DNA of 64,000 nt from Acidovorax sp. Leaf160. Its GTDB lineage: Bacteria; Pseudomonadota; Gammaproteobacteria; Burkholderiales; Burkholderiaceae_C. The notes under the pieces were generated by a model. That model was not told where the DNA came from. It saw only the letters and a list, made by a program, of their open reading frames with translations, and made no database searches. The DNA is taken from assembly GCF_001424265.1 (NCBI RefSeq), contig NZ_LMOV01000006.1, forward strand, positions 26,038-90,037, given 5' to 3'. Shown here piece after piece: positions 19,119 to 27,587 of this stretch (within the stretch, counting starts at the first letter, position 1; every line of letters begins with the position of its first letter). The translations under genes and the position numbers were made by a program.

Positions 19119-21020
19119 TCAGTGAGGTTCTGCGCTGACGGACGGTGCAGGCGCCGCCGTCTGCTGCGGTGCTTGGCCTGCCGCCTGCGCGCGTGCGGCT
19201 TCCTCCTCCTGCCGCTCCTTGGCCATCTGCTCCACCAGCTGCTGGCGCCCCTGCCGCGCCACGGCGATGAATTTCTCCTGGTCCTTGTGGTGCGGATACA
19301 TGCGGTTGGCCAGCGAGATATTGTGTTCGCGGAAGCGGTCGGCCACCCGCTGCGCGTCTTCCGGCGCGAAGCCCATCAGCTCCAGCACGGTGCGCGCCGT
19401 CTTCAGGCTGGACTCGAACACCTCGCGCTCGACATGCTCCACGCCCAGGTCGCGCAGCGCGTTCCAGTGCGTCACGTTGCGGGCGCGGGCGACGATCCGC
19501 AGGTCGGGGAAATGTTCGCGCGCCAGCCCGGCGATCTTGAGCGACTGGTCGGCGTCGTCCACCGCGATGACCAGGATGCGCGCCTGCGCCGCCCCGGCGA
19601 TGCGCAGCAACTCCAGCCGCGTGGCGTCGCCGTAGAACACGCGGTAGCCGAAGGTGTGTGCCACCTCCAGCATTTCGACGCTGTGGTCCAGCACCGTGGT
19701 CGGCACGCCCTGCAGCAGCATGGTCCGCGCGACGATCTGGCCGTAGCGGCCGAAGCCCGCGATGATGACCGGCGCCTCCTGCGGCTCCGACAGCTTGTCG
19801 GCGTCCGGCACCTCGGTCTTGAGCTGGGCGTAGCGGCGCAGCAGCACCCGGTCTAGCAGCACCAGCAGCAACGGCGACAGCAGCATCGACAGCGCCACCG
19901 CGCCGATCAGCAGCGACGCCGTCTCGCCGGGCAGCGCCCCGGCCGTGGCTGCCGCCTGGAACACCACGAAGGCGAACTCGCCGCCCTGCGCCAGCAGCAG
20001 CGTGAACACCGGCCGCTCCTGATAGGGCGTGCCCGTCACCCGCGCGAGCAGGTAGATCACCACGCCCTTGATGACCAGCAGGCCCACCAGCACCAGCGCC
20101 ATCAGGCCCGGCGAACGCATCAGCACGCCGAAGTCGATGGACATGCCCACGGCGATGAAAAAGAGGCCCAGCAGCAGGCCCTTGAACGGCTCGATGTCGG
20201 CTTCCAGCTCGCGGCGGTATTCGCTGTCGGCCAGCAGCACGCCGGCCAGGAAGGCGCCCAGCGCCATCGACAGGCCCACCAGCACCATCAGATAGGCGAT
20301 GCCCACCACCAGCAGCAGCGAGGCGGCGGTGAAGATCTCGGGCGTTCTGCTGCGGGCGATCCAGCGCAGCAGCGGGCGCAGCGCCAGCCGGCCGCCCAGC
20401 ACGATGGCCGCCACCACGCCGACGATCTTGCCCGCCTCCAGCGCCATCTCGGCAGGGGTGTGGTGGGGCGCCGCGCCGCTGCCGCCGTCGCCCATGGCCG
20501 CCGCGCCCAGCAGCGGCAGCAGCGCCAGGATGGGGATGGCCGCCACGTCCTGGAAGAGCAGGATGGAAAAGGCTTTCCGACCGCTGTCGGTACGCATCAG
20601 ATTGCGCTCGGCCAGCGTCTGCAGCGCGATCGCCGTGGAGGAGAGCGCCAGCCCCAGCGCGGCCACCAGCGCGGTCGACCATGCCACGCCGCAGGCCCAG
20701 GCGGCCAGCCACAGCAGCGCGGTGCAGCCCAGCACCTGGGCGGAGCCAAGCCCGAAGATGGGCCGGCGCAGCGCCCAGAGCCGGCTGGGCTGCAGTTCCA
20801 GCCCGACCAGGAACAGCATCAGCACCACGCCGAATTCGGCGAAATGCAGGATGTCCTGCACGTTGCTCACCAGCCCCAGCCCCCACGGCCCGATGGCGAT
20901 GCCCGCTGCCAGGTAGCCGATGATGGCGCCCAGCCCCAGCGCGCGGGCGATGGGCACGGCCACCACGGCGGCGGCGAGATACAGAAATCCGTAATTGAGC
21001 CAGGCGGGGACGTGTTCCAT
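19119..21020 (-). CDS. CPA2-family cation:proton antiporter with RCK domain (KefB/KefC-like)
   Basis: Inner-membrane K+/H+ or Na+/H+ antiporter (633 residues). About 12-13 membrane segments occupy residues 1-390, including GIAIGPWGLGLV, VGLELQPSRLWALRR, and the ALGLALSSTAIALQTL unwound-helix region typical of CPA2. A Rossmann RCK/TrkA-N domain starts at VIIAGFGRYGQIVARTML and continues to RVFYGDATRLELLRIAGA, followed by a charged Gln/Ala-rich tail. The glutathione-sensing details of KefC cannot be judged from the text. It is separated from its neighbours by more than 90 bp on both sides and appears to be transcribed alone. Confidence 0.9.
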   Translation of the reverse strand: MEHVPAWLNYGFLYLAAAVVAVPIARALGLGAIIGYLAAGIAIGPWGLGLVSNVQDILHFAEFGVVLMLFLVGLELQPSRLWALRRPIFGLGSAQVLGCTALLWLAAWACGVAWSTALVAALGLALSSTAIALQTLAERNLMRTDSGRKAFSILLFQDVAAIPILALLPLLGAAAMGDGGSGAAPHHTPAEMALEAGKIVGVVAAIVLGGRLALRPLLRWIARSRTPEIFTAASLLLVVGIAYLMVLVGLSMALGAFLAGVLLADSEYRRELEADIEPFKGLLLGLFFIAVGMSIDFGVLMRSPGLMALVLVGLLVIKGVVIYLLARVTGTPYQERPVFTLLLAQGGEFAFVVFQAAATAGALPGETASLLIGAVALSMLLSPLLLVLLDRVLLRRYAQLKTEVPDADKLSEPQEAPVIIAGFGRYGQIVARTMLLQGVPTTVLDHSVEMLEVAHTFGYRVFYGDATRLELLRIAGAAQARILVIAVDDADQSLKIAGLAREHFPDLRIVARARNVTHWNALRDLGVEHVEREVFESSLKTARTVLELMGFAPEDAQRVADRFREHNISLANRMYPHHKDQEKFIAVARQGRQQLVEQMAKERQEEEAARAQAAGQAPQQTAAPAPSVSAEPH

Positions 21021-21163
21021 GGAAGAGCAGGTGGTGGCGTGGGTGGCGATCCGCCGGGCAGGCGTCGGGACGGGTGTCGAATCAGGCGGTGGTACGCGGC
21101 CGGCGACCGACGACCGACGACCGGCAGAGCAGGGCGCAAAGCGCTTGAATCACGCCATTTTAT

Positions 21164-21219
21164 GCTATAAATATAATAGCATTATGTGCTTGATTCACGG
21201 GCGCTGGAGCCCTATTTTG
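21164..21219 (+). repeat. 55-bp palindrome/GCGC repeat element, copy 1
   Basis: The 17-nt palindrome GCTATAAATATAATAGC (21164-21180) is followed by exactly 20 nt and then a GCGCTGGAGCCCTATTTTG box (21201-21219). The copy lies in the 342-bp gap between the antiporter and lysE-type genes, which otherwise contains only an upstream leader for each divergent gene. The same architecture recurs at 22017, 37063, 47188, 49384 and 57665. Confidence 0.9.
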
Positions 21220-21362
21220 CATGGAATCGCGGCGGGCTGCGCCCACGGGCTGCAATCCTGGCCGTATCGGGCTGCCGGGGCGCCGCCAGGCCAGCGCGCC
21301 GGCCGCCCCTAGAATTCCCCTCGCCCGATCTCCGTCGCCCATTCCTTTCGCTCGACCCCCCC

Positions 21363-22013
21363 ATGGACCTGCATACCTGGATCGCCTTTCTCGCCGCATC
21401 GTGCCTCATCGCCGTGTCTCCCGGTTCGGGCGCCGTGCTGTCCATGAGCCACGGCCTGTCCTACGGCGTGCGCAAGACCAGCGCCACCATCGCCGGCCTG
21501 CAGCTGGGGCTGCTGCTCATTCTGGTGATCGCCGGCGCCGGTGTGGGCTCGCTGCTGATCGCGTCCGAAATGGCCTTCAGCGCGGTCAAGGTGCTGGGCG
21601 CCTGCTATCTCATCTATCTGGGCTTCAGCCAGTGGCGCGCAGGAGGCAAGGCGGCCCTGGCCGGCCCGGAAGAAGCCGCGCCGGTGGCTGCCGGCTCCTG
21701 GCAGCGCCGGGCGCTGACCGGTTTCCTCACCAACGCCACCAACCCGAAGGGCATCATCTTCATGGTGGCCGTGCTGCCGCAGTTCATGACCGACGCCCGC
21801 CCGCTCTGGACGCAGTTGCTCGTCATGGCGGCGACCACCGTCGCGGTGGACCTGGCGGTGATGCATGGCTATGCCGCCAGTGCCAGCGCGCTGCGCCGCT
21901 GGATGCGCAGCCCGCGCGCCGCCCGCAACCAGAACCGCGTCTTCGGCGGCCTGCTGATGGCGGTGGGCGCGGGGCTCTTCTTCGTCAAGCGCGGCGGGCA
22001 GCACGCCAGCTGA
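21363..22013 (+). CDS. LysE/RhtB-family amino-acid exporter
   Basis: Inner-membrane exporter (216 residues) of the LysE superfamily, which exports amino acids or homoserine lactones. The hallmark N-terminal text is SPGSGAVLSMSHGLSYGVRK. A central LLIASEMAFSAVKVLGACYL segment follows, and GFLTNATNPKGIIFMVAVLP is the conserved motif after the large loop. Six hydrophobic segments are visible. The start at 21363 gives the canonical N-terminus MDLHTWIAFLAASCL. Its stop lies 3 bp before repeat copy 2. The substrate is not predictable. Confidence 0.88.
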   Translation: MDLHTWIAFLAASCLIAVSPGSGAVLSMSHGLSYGVRKTSATIAGLQLGLLLILVIAGAGVGSLLIASEMAFSAVKVLGACYLIYLGFSQWRAGGKAALAGPEEAAPVAAGSWQRRALTGFLTNATNPKGIIFMVAVLPQFMTDARPLWTQLLVMAATTVAVDLAVMHGYAASASALRRWMRSPRAARNQNRVFGGLLMAVGAGLFFVKRGGQHAS

Positions 22014-22016
22014 TTT

Positions 22017-22071
22017 GCTATGAAAAAGATAGCGTCTTGCGCTGGATGGGTGGGCGCAAGGGCTTGATGTG
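22017..22071 (+). repeat. 55-bp palindrome/GCGC repeat element, copy 2
   Basis: Palindrome GCTATGAAAAAGATAGC (22017-22033), 20-nt spacer, then GCGCAAGGGCTTGATGTG (22054-22071). The box diverges most from the other copies but the spacing is the same. It begins 3 bp after the stop of the lysE-type gene. Confidence 0.8.
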
Positions 22072-22189
22072 ACCCGGATTCCCATGCCGGCCTCCCGGAC
22101 TGTCACCGCCCGGCGCTACCATCGCCTTGCAGCCGCCGAGGGCTGCGCTCCCCGTGGTGGCTGCCACGCTTAGTTCCCAGGAGGTCCGC

Positions 22190-22810
22190 ATGCCGGTGGT
22201 CGTTGTCGCCAATCCCAAGGGCGGCGTGGGCAAGTCCACGCTGTCGACGCAGATCGCCGGCCATTACGCCAGCCAGGGGCACGTCGTGATCCTGGGCGAC
22301 GCCGACCGGCAGCGGTCGTCCCACCTTTGGCTCGGGCAGCGCCCGCCGCAGGCCCGGCCGATCGGGAAATGGGACGTGTCGCACGACCTCATCACCCGCC
22401 CGCCGCACGGCACCACCCACGCGGTGCTGGATACGCCCGCCGGCCTGCACGGCTGGCGGCTGAAGGACGTGCTCAAGCTGGCCGACAAGATCGTCGTGCC
22501 GCTGCAGCCCAGCGTGTTCGACATCTTCGCCACGCGCGACTTTCTGGACGAACTGGCCGGCCATCGCTACGGCGGACAGGCGCAGGTGGGCATCGTCGGC
22601 ATGCGGGTGGACGCGCGCACGCTGGCGGCCGACCGGCTGCAGGAATTCGTGAGCGGGCTGGGCCTGCCGGTGCTGGGCTATTTGCGCGACACGCAGAACT
22701 ACGTGCATCTGGCCGCGCACGGGCTCAGCTTGTTCGACGTGGCGCCCGGCCGCGTGGTGCGCGACCTGGAGCAGTGGCGGCCGATCTGCGACTGGCTGGA
22801 CGCCGCGTAG
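22190..22810 (+). CDS. ParA-family ATPase, orphan
   Basis: Deviant Walker-A ATPase (206 residues) of the ParA/MinD superfamily. The P-loop is NPKGGVGKSTLSTQIAGHYA at the N-terminus, with the signature lysine, followed by GDADRQRSSHLWL (A' motif region) and VLDTPAGLHGW in place of the usual Walker-B DxxP text. There is no parB and no parS-like repeat nearby. It is therefore probably not a plasmid partition gene but one of the small orphan ParA proteins that position cell components. The ATG at 22190 has a GGAGG site 5 nt upstream. The upstream neighbour is a lysE-type gene and the downstream one a MaoC gene; neither suggests a partner. Confidence 0.85.
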   Translation: MPVVVVANPKGGVGKSTLSTQIAGHYASQGHVVILGDADRQRSSHLWLGQRPPQARPIGKWDVSHDLITRPPHGTTHAVLDTPAGLHGWRLKDVLKLADKIVVPLQPSVFDIFATRDFLDELAGHRYGGQAQVGIVGMRVDARTLAADRLQEFVSGLGLPVLGYLRDTQNYVHLAAHGLSLFDVAPGRVVRDLEQWRPICDWLDAA

Positions 22811-22895
22811 CTGCGGCGCGGCGGGCGAGGCCAGGCCACCTGCCTTGTCGCCGGCTGGACACCGCCCGGCGCCGCCACGGCGCTAGAGTGGCCGC

Positions 22896-23360
22896 ATGAA
22901 AACCTTCCAGAGCTATTCCGAGCTGGCCGCCTGCGTGGGCCAGGAAGTGGCCGTGACCGACTGGATCACGGTGACGCAACAGCAGATCGACCTGTTCGCC
23001 GAAGCGACCGGCGACCACCAGTGGATCCACGTGGACCCGCAGCGCGCTGCGCAGGGCCCGTTCGGCACCACCATCGCCCACGGGTTCCTCACGCTCTCGC
23101 TCATCCCGCGCTTCTTCGAGGCGGCCTTCACCATCGCCGGGGCCCGCATGGGCGTGAACTACGGCCTCAACCGAGTGCGCTTCATGGCGCCGGTGCCGGC
23201 CGGCAGCCGGGTGCGGGCCCGGCTGATGCTGATGGCGCTGGAACCCGCCGCGCCCGACGGTGTGCAGATGACCTGGCAGGTCACCATGGAGCGGGAAGGC
23301 GGCGACAAGCCGGTGTGCGTGGCCGAGTCGCTGGCGCGCAACTACGGCGCGGCGCCCTGA
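22896..23360 (+). CDS. MaoC-family (R)-specific enoyl-CoA hydratase-like protein
   Basis: Hot-dog-fold dehydratase (154 residues). The catalytic Asp/His hydratase motif is visible as FAEATGDHQWIHVDPQRA, with the following GPFGTTIAHGFLTLSL segment forming the CoA channel. Members hydrate 2-enoyl-CoA to (R)-3-hydroxyacyl-CoA or act on related thioesters. This version resembles the single-domain proteins annotated as MaoC or nodulation protein N homologues. It stands alone, 85 bp after the parA-like gene and convergent with trmL. Confidence 0.85.
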   Translation: MKTFQSYSELAACVGQEVAVTDWITVTQQQIDLFAEATGDHQWIHVDPQRAAQGPFGTTIAHGFLTLSLIPRFFEAAFTIAGARMGVNYGLNRVRFMAPVPAGSRVRARLMLMALEPAAPDGVQMTWQVTMEREGGDKPVCVAESLARNYGAAP

Positions 23361-23411
23361 AAACCGCCGGGGCAGGGCCGCCCAAGGCGGAGGCTGCCTT
23401 CTGGATGGCGC

Positions 23412-23903
23412 TCAGGCGCCGTCGGCAGGCGCCACCGGGTTCTGCAGGAAACTGTTCTGCCGCCAGGCCTCGAACACCGTCACCGCCACGGCGTTGGACA
23501 GGTTCAGGCTGCGCTGGCCCGGCACCATGGGCAGCCGCAGGCGCTGCGCCGGCGGAAAGGTCTCGCGCAGCTCCGGCGGCAGCCCGCGCGTTTCGGCGCC
23601 GAACACCAGCCAGTCGCCCGCCCGGAAGCCCGTGTCGTAGACCGATTGCGAGGCGTGGGTCGTCATGGCGAACATGCGCGACAGATCGGGCTCTTCGTCG
23701 CGCAGCAGAGACGTCCAGCCGGCATGCCGGCGCACGGGCGTGTACTCGTGATAGTCGAGGCCTGCCCGTCGCATCAGCCGGTCTTCCATCGAAAAGCCCA
23801 GCGGCTCCACCAGATGCAGCGTGCAGCCCGTGTTGGCCGCCAGGCGGATCACATTGCCGGTGTTCGGCGGAATTTCGGGCTCGACGAGGACGATGTGGAA
23901 CAT
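23412..23903 (-). CDS. trmL: tRNA (cytidine/uridine-34 2'-O)-methyltransferase TrmL
   Basis: SPOUT-class methyltransferase (163 residues) that 2'-O-methylates the wobble base of certain leucine tRNAs. The knot-forming SAM motifs are LVFGAETRGLPPELRE and LPMVPGQRSLNLSNAVAVTV, and the N-terminus reads FHIVLVEPEIPPNTGNVIRL, which is diagnostic. The length fits the single-domain family. The gene is convergent with the MaoC gene and has an 8-bp tandem repeat array upstream of its start. Confidence 0.93.
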   Translation of the reverse strand: MFHIVLVEPEIPPNTGNVIRLAANTGCTLHLVEPLGFSMEDRLMRRAGLDYHEYTPVRRHAGWTSLLRDEEPDLSRMFAMTTHASQSVYDTGFRAGDWLVFGAETRGLPPELRETFPPAQRLRLPMVPGQRSLNLSNAVAVTVFEAWRQNSFLQNPVAPADGA

Positions 23904-24043
23904 GGCGCCATTCTCGGGCGCCGGCAGGCAGCGTGGCGGCGAAGGGGCTCATGTTAGGCAACAAAACGTTTCGCGGCGGGGAGTGCCGGGTCTCGCAGCC
24001 AGCGCGGCGCCGCCGAACCGGCATGGACGCGGTGCGCCATAAC

Positions 24044-24147
24044 CCATCACCGCATCACCCCATCACCCCATCACCCCATCACCGCATCACCGCATCACCG
24101 CATCACCGCATCACCGCATCACCGCATCACCGCATCACCGCATCACC
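24044..24147. repeat. Thirteen-copy 8-bp tandem repeat (CCATCACC/GCATCACC)
   Basis: Thirteen uninterrupted 8-bp units run from 24044 to 24147. The units are identical except for the first base, which is C in copies 1 and 3-5 and G in copy 2 and copies 6-13. It lies between the start of trmL and the end of comF, both on the minus strand, so it is downstream of comF and about 140 bp upstream of trmL. An 8-bp period excludes a coding origin. Confidence 0.95.
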
Positions 24148-24165
24148 CGGTTCCAGCATGCACCA

Positions 24166-24921
24166 TCACGCCGTGCGCGCCAGGACCAATCCGGTGATGT
24201 GCGCCACGCCCGCCTGCCTGAGCACCAGCGCCGCCGTCTGCAGCGTGGCCCCGGTGGTCATCACGTCGTCCAGCAGCACCACGCGCCGGCCGGCCAGTTG
24301 AGCGGCTGCCATCGGGTCCAGCGCGAAAGCGCCGCGCAGGTTGCGCAGGCGCTGGGCACGGGTCAGGCTGCTCTGGGCCTCGGTGGCGCGCAGCCGCAGC
24401 AGCCAGTCGCTGCGGGTGCGGGCCCGGTCCAGTTGCCGGGCCAGCAGCAGCGCTTGATTGAAGCCGCGTTCCCTCAGCCGCTCGGCCGACAGCGGGACGG
24501 GCAGCAGCCAGTCGGCCGCCTGCAGAGCCTGCTCCACACCCGGCGCGGACCGCAACCGGGCGGCCAGCGGCGCGGCCCAGCCCGGGTCGTGCTGGAACTT
24601 GAATTGCGCCAGCAGACCGGCCCACGGATAGCTGTAGTCCACCGCAGCCAGGCAGGCATCGAGCGGGGGCGAGTGGCGGATACAGCGGCCGCACTGCACG
24701 GCCTCCGGAGGCAGCGGCAGGGCGCAGTTGCGGCATCGGTGACGGGGCAGGGCGAAGCGGGCCACGCAGTCGCCGCAGAGGCGCTCGGCCGGCCACGCGT
24801 GGCAGACGGCGCACTGGCTCGGCACCGCAGGAATGCGCCGCGCCTGCAACGCCAGCCACGCCAAGGCCTGGCGCCAGCCGGCGCGGGCCTGGCATATCCC
24901 TTGGGGCAGCGAAGGGGGCAT
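24166..24921 (-). CDS. comF: ComF-family phosphoribosyltransferase-like protein
   Basis: Protein of 251 residues with an N-terminal zinc ribbon (CAVCHAWPAERLCGDC and CRNCALPLPPEAVQCGRC) and a C-terminal phosphoribosyltransferase fold with the PRPP motif VVLLDDVMTTGATLQTAAL. ComF proteins support uptake of transforming DNA in competent species, and related GntX proteins have other roles. The internal FNQALLLARQLDRA and SLTRAQRLRNLRGAF segments are typical of the family. The start MPPSLPQGICQ at 24921 is preferred because it lies upstream of the zinc ribbon and avoids overlap with the divergent methyltransferase gene, 85 bp away. Confidence 0.88.
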   Translation of the reverse strand: MPPSLPQGICQARAGWRQALAWLALQARRIPAVPSQCAVCHAWPAERLCGDCVARFALPRHRCRNCALPLPPEAVQCGRCIRHSPPLDACLAAVDYSYPWAGLLAQFKFQHDPGWAAPLAARLRSAPGVEQALQAADWLLPVPLSAERLRERGFNQALLLARQLDRARTRSDWLLRLRATEAQSSLTRAQRLRNLRGAFALDPMAAAQLAGRRVVLLDDVMTTGATLQTAALVLRQAGVAHITGLVLARTA

Positions 24922-25006
24922 CGGCTCAATATACTCGCGCCCACCGGCCGCAACGGCCTGGGTCCGCCCTCCGGCTTCACGCCCCGTCCTCTGCGCCAGC
25001 GCTTTC

Positions 25007-25915
25007 ATGTCCGACTCTCTGCCCCCCACCATCGACCCGGTTGCCGCGGCCCGCTGGCACGCTGACGCGCCGACCGAGTCTCCCTGGCTGCACGAGGAGA
25101 TCGCCCGCCGCATGGACGACCGGCTGCAGTGGATTACCCGCCCGCCCGCATCCTGGTGCGACTGGGATCCGATGCGCGGCGGCCTGCAGGGCCATGCCCT
25201 GGTGCGCCAGCGCTATCCGCAGGCGCAGTGCCACATCGCCGAGACGTCCTCTCCGCGCGGCCGGGCGCTGGCCGAAGCGCATTTCGCCACACCCTGGTGG
25301 AACCCGTCGCGCTGGACGGGCCAAGCCCCCCGCCTGGGCGTGCCTGCCGATGGCAGCGTGCAGATGCTGTGGGCCAACATGGCGCTGCACATGGCGGCCG
25401 ACCCGCAGGCGCTGATCGCCCGCTGGCACCGCGCCCTGGCGGTCGATGGCTACCTGATGTTCTCCTGCCTCGGGCCCGACACGGTCCAGGAACTGCACCG
25501 CGTCTACGCTGCCCTGGGCTGGCCGCCCGCCGGCCACGCCATGACCGATATGCACGACTGGGGCGACATGCTGGTGCAGGCCGGCTTCGCCGAGCCGGTG
25601 ATGGACATGGAGCGCGTCACGCTCACCTTCGCCACGCCCGAGCGGCTGCTCGAAGAGCTGCGCGGCCTGGGCTGTAACCTGCACCCGCAGCGGTTTCCCG
25701 CCCTGCGCGGGCGCGGCTGGCGACGGCGGCTGGAACAGGCCCTGGCCGACCAGCTGGCCGATCCGGCCCAGGGGGGGCAGCTCGCATTGACCTTCGAGAT
25801 CGTCTACGGCCATGCTTTCAAGCCGGCGCCGCGCGTGCGCATGAGCGACAGCAGCGCCGTGTCGCTGCAGGACATGCGCGCCATGCTGCACAGCGGCCGC
25901 GGCCCGGGCGGCTGA
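25007..25915 (+). CDS. bioC: BioC-like SAM-dependent methyltransferase
   Basis: Class I methyltransferase (302 residues) resembling BioC, which methylates malonyl-ACP to start biotin synthesis. The clearest matches are in the C-terminal half: MLWANMALHM, MFSCLGPDTVQELHRVYAAL, MHDWGDMLVQAGFAEPVMDM and LTFATPERLLEELRGLGCNL, which follow BioC order. The usual glycine-rich SAM motif is weak, because the region that should read as a DxGxGxG text appears as WCDWDPMRGGLQGHALVRQR. The biotin role is therefore uncertain and it may be a diverged paralogue. Divergent from comF; no other bio genes are in the window. Confidence 0.65.
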   Translation: MSDSLPPTIDPVAAARWHADAPTESPWLHEEIARRMDDRLQWITRPPASWCDWDPMRGGLQGHALVRQRYPQAQCHIAETSSPRGRALAEAHFATPWWNPSRWTGQAPRLGVPADGSVQMLWANMALHMAADPQALIARWHRALAVDGYLMFSCLGPDTVQELHRVYAALGWPPAGHAMTDMHDWGDMLVQAGFAEPVMDMERVTLTFATPERLLEELRGLGCNLHPQRFPALRGRGWRRRLEQALADQLADPAQGGQLALTFEIVYGHAFKPAPRVRMSDSSAVSLQDMRAMLHSGRGPGG

Positions 25916-26371
25916 GGCGCCGCCCCGGGCCCCCGGGGCGCTCGCCCGGCACCGCGGCGGCGCGCGAAAGCCGGGCGGGCTACAATTTTGGCTTTTCCGC
26001 GCGCGTGGCGAGGGCCGCCCTGTTCATCTCCTGCGGGTCTCGACGGGGTGGGGATGCGCTCTTTCGCTCTCCCTCTCTTTGTCTGCGCGCCAGCGCATCA
26101 CCAGCCGCCCGGTGGCATCGCGCCCCCGGGCGTTCCTACGTCGCCGCCACGCCACTGTCCCCGGGCTATTGCGTATTGCATTAGTCAGCGCGGGTGGGCA
26201 TGCTCGCCCTCGGATGGAGACAAGCCGGTTTCATGTGGAGCCGGGCTCCCGGTGGGCGCAGCCAGCGGCCGCGCACCGGGTGTCGGCACGAGACGTTCGC
26301 ATGGCCTTGCACGCAGCCTGACCCCACGCAGGCGCGGCAGGCAAGGGTCCAAATTGAGGCAGGGAAGTTAA
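25916..26371 (+). other. 456-bp leader upstream of the cytochrome oxidase operon
   Basis: No gene is supported here. A TACAAT hexamer at 25981-25986 would suit a -10 box, but no convincing -35 partner lies 16-18 bp upstream. The 385 bp from there to ctaC would make a long untranslated leader. I see no riboswitch or clear terminator fold by eye. Confidence 0.4.
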
Positions 26372-27550
26372 GTGAGAACTATGAAGAGCATTTCCAAAAC
26401 GCTGGCTTCTTTGCTGCTGGTGTCCACGGCGGGCCTGGGTGCCCTGGCCCATGCGGTGCAGGACCTGCCTGGCGGGCCTGCCGTGCGTCAGCTCAACCTG
26501 GCGCCGCCGGTCACGCGCATTGCCGAGGAGCAGCACTACCTGCACTGGATGATGCTCATCATCTGCACGGTGATCTTCGTGGGCGTGTTCGCGGTGATGT
26601 TCTATTCCATCTGGAAGCACCGCAAGTCGCGTGGCGCCCGCCCCGCGAACTTCCATGAATCGGTGGCGGTCGAGGTGGCGTGGACCATCGTGCCCTTCAT
26701 CATCGTGATCCTCATGGCGCTGCCCGCCACCAAGGTGCTGGTGGCCCAGAAGGACACCACCAACGCCGACCTCACCATCAAGGCCACCGGCTACCAGTGG
26801 AAGTGGGGCTACGACTACATCACCGGCGAAGGCGAGGGCCTGGCCTTCATCTCCACCCTGGACAGCAGCCATCGCCAGATGTCCGACAGCGGCAAGGTGG
26901 CCGATGCGCCTCCCGACTACCTCCTCAAGGTGGACAACCCGCTGGTGGTTCCGGTGGGCAAGAAGATCCGCGTCATCACCACCGCCAACGACGTGATCCA
27001 TGCCTTCATGGTGCCGGCCTTCGGCATCAAGCAGGACGCCATCCCCGGCTTCGTGCGCGACACCTGGTTCCGCGCCGAAAAGGTGGGCGACTACTACGGC
27101 CAGTGCGCCGAGCTGTGCGGCAAGGAGCACGCCTACATGCCGATCCATGTGAAGGTCGTCTCCGCTGCCGACTACACCCAATGGGTGGCGGACGAGAAGA
27201 AGAAGGCCGCCGCCAAGCTGGACGACCCCACCAAGGTCTGGACGCTGGAGGCCATGCTGCCGCGCGGCGAGAAGGTCTATGCCGCCAACTGCGCCGCCTG
27301 CCACCAGGCGAACGGCAAGGGCGCCGGCCCGATCAAGCCGCTGGACGGCTCGGCCATCGTCAAGGACGAAGACCACAGCAAGCAGATCCAGATCCTGCTC
27401 AAGGGCGCGGCTGGCGGTGCCATGCCGTCCTGGGCGCAGCTGAGCGACACCGATCTGGCGGCCGTGGCCACCTATACGAAGAACGCATGGTCCAACAAGA
27501 CCGGCCAGCTGGTGCAGCCCGCCGAAGTCCTGGCCCAGCGCGGCAAGTGA
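26372..27550 (+). CDS. ctaC: Cytochrome c oxidase subunit II with fused cytochrome c domain
   Basis: Subunit II of the aa3-type oxidase (392 residues), which takes electrons from cytochrome c. A signal peptide covers residues 1-28. Two membrane helices follow (MMLIICTVIFVGVFAVMFYS and WTIVPFIIVILMALPATKVL). The CuA site is complete as CAELCGKEHAYM, and a C-terminal cytochrome c domain carries CAACH. The annotated GTG at 26372 has a GGGAAG site 4 nt upstream; an ATG 9 nt later (26381) is a realistic alternative. First gene of the cta operon. Confidence 0.95.
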   Translation: MRTMKSISKTLASLLLVSTAGLGALAHAVQDLPGGPAVRQLNLAPPVTRIAEEQHYLHWMMLIICTVIFVGVFAVMFYSIWKHRKSRGARPANFHESVAVEVAWTIVPFIIVILMALPATKVLVAQKDTTNADLTIKATGYQWKWGYDYITGEGEGLAFISTLDSSHRQMSDSGKVADAPPDYLLKVDNPLVVPVGKKIRVITTANDVIHAFMVPAFGIKQDAIPGFVRDTWFRAEKVGDYYGQCAELCGKEHAYMPIHVKVVSAADYTQWVADEKKKAAAKLDDPTKVWTLEAMLPRGEKVYAANCAACHQANGKGAGPIKPLDGSAIVKDEDHSKQIQILLKGAAGGAMPSWAQLSDTDLAAVATYTKNAWSNKTGQLVQPAEVLAQRGK

Positions 27551-27587
27551 GCCGAGCGCCCACGCCCCCAGCATTGAGGAAAACAAG

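Noticed and set aside
22190..22810. Plasmid or integrated-element partition locus
   Set aside because: Only a ParA-like gene is present; there is no ParB, no centromere-like repeats and no replication or integrase gene.
24044..24147. CRISPR-like array
   Set aside because: The unit is only 8 bp and there are no spacers or cas genes.
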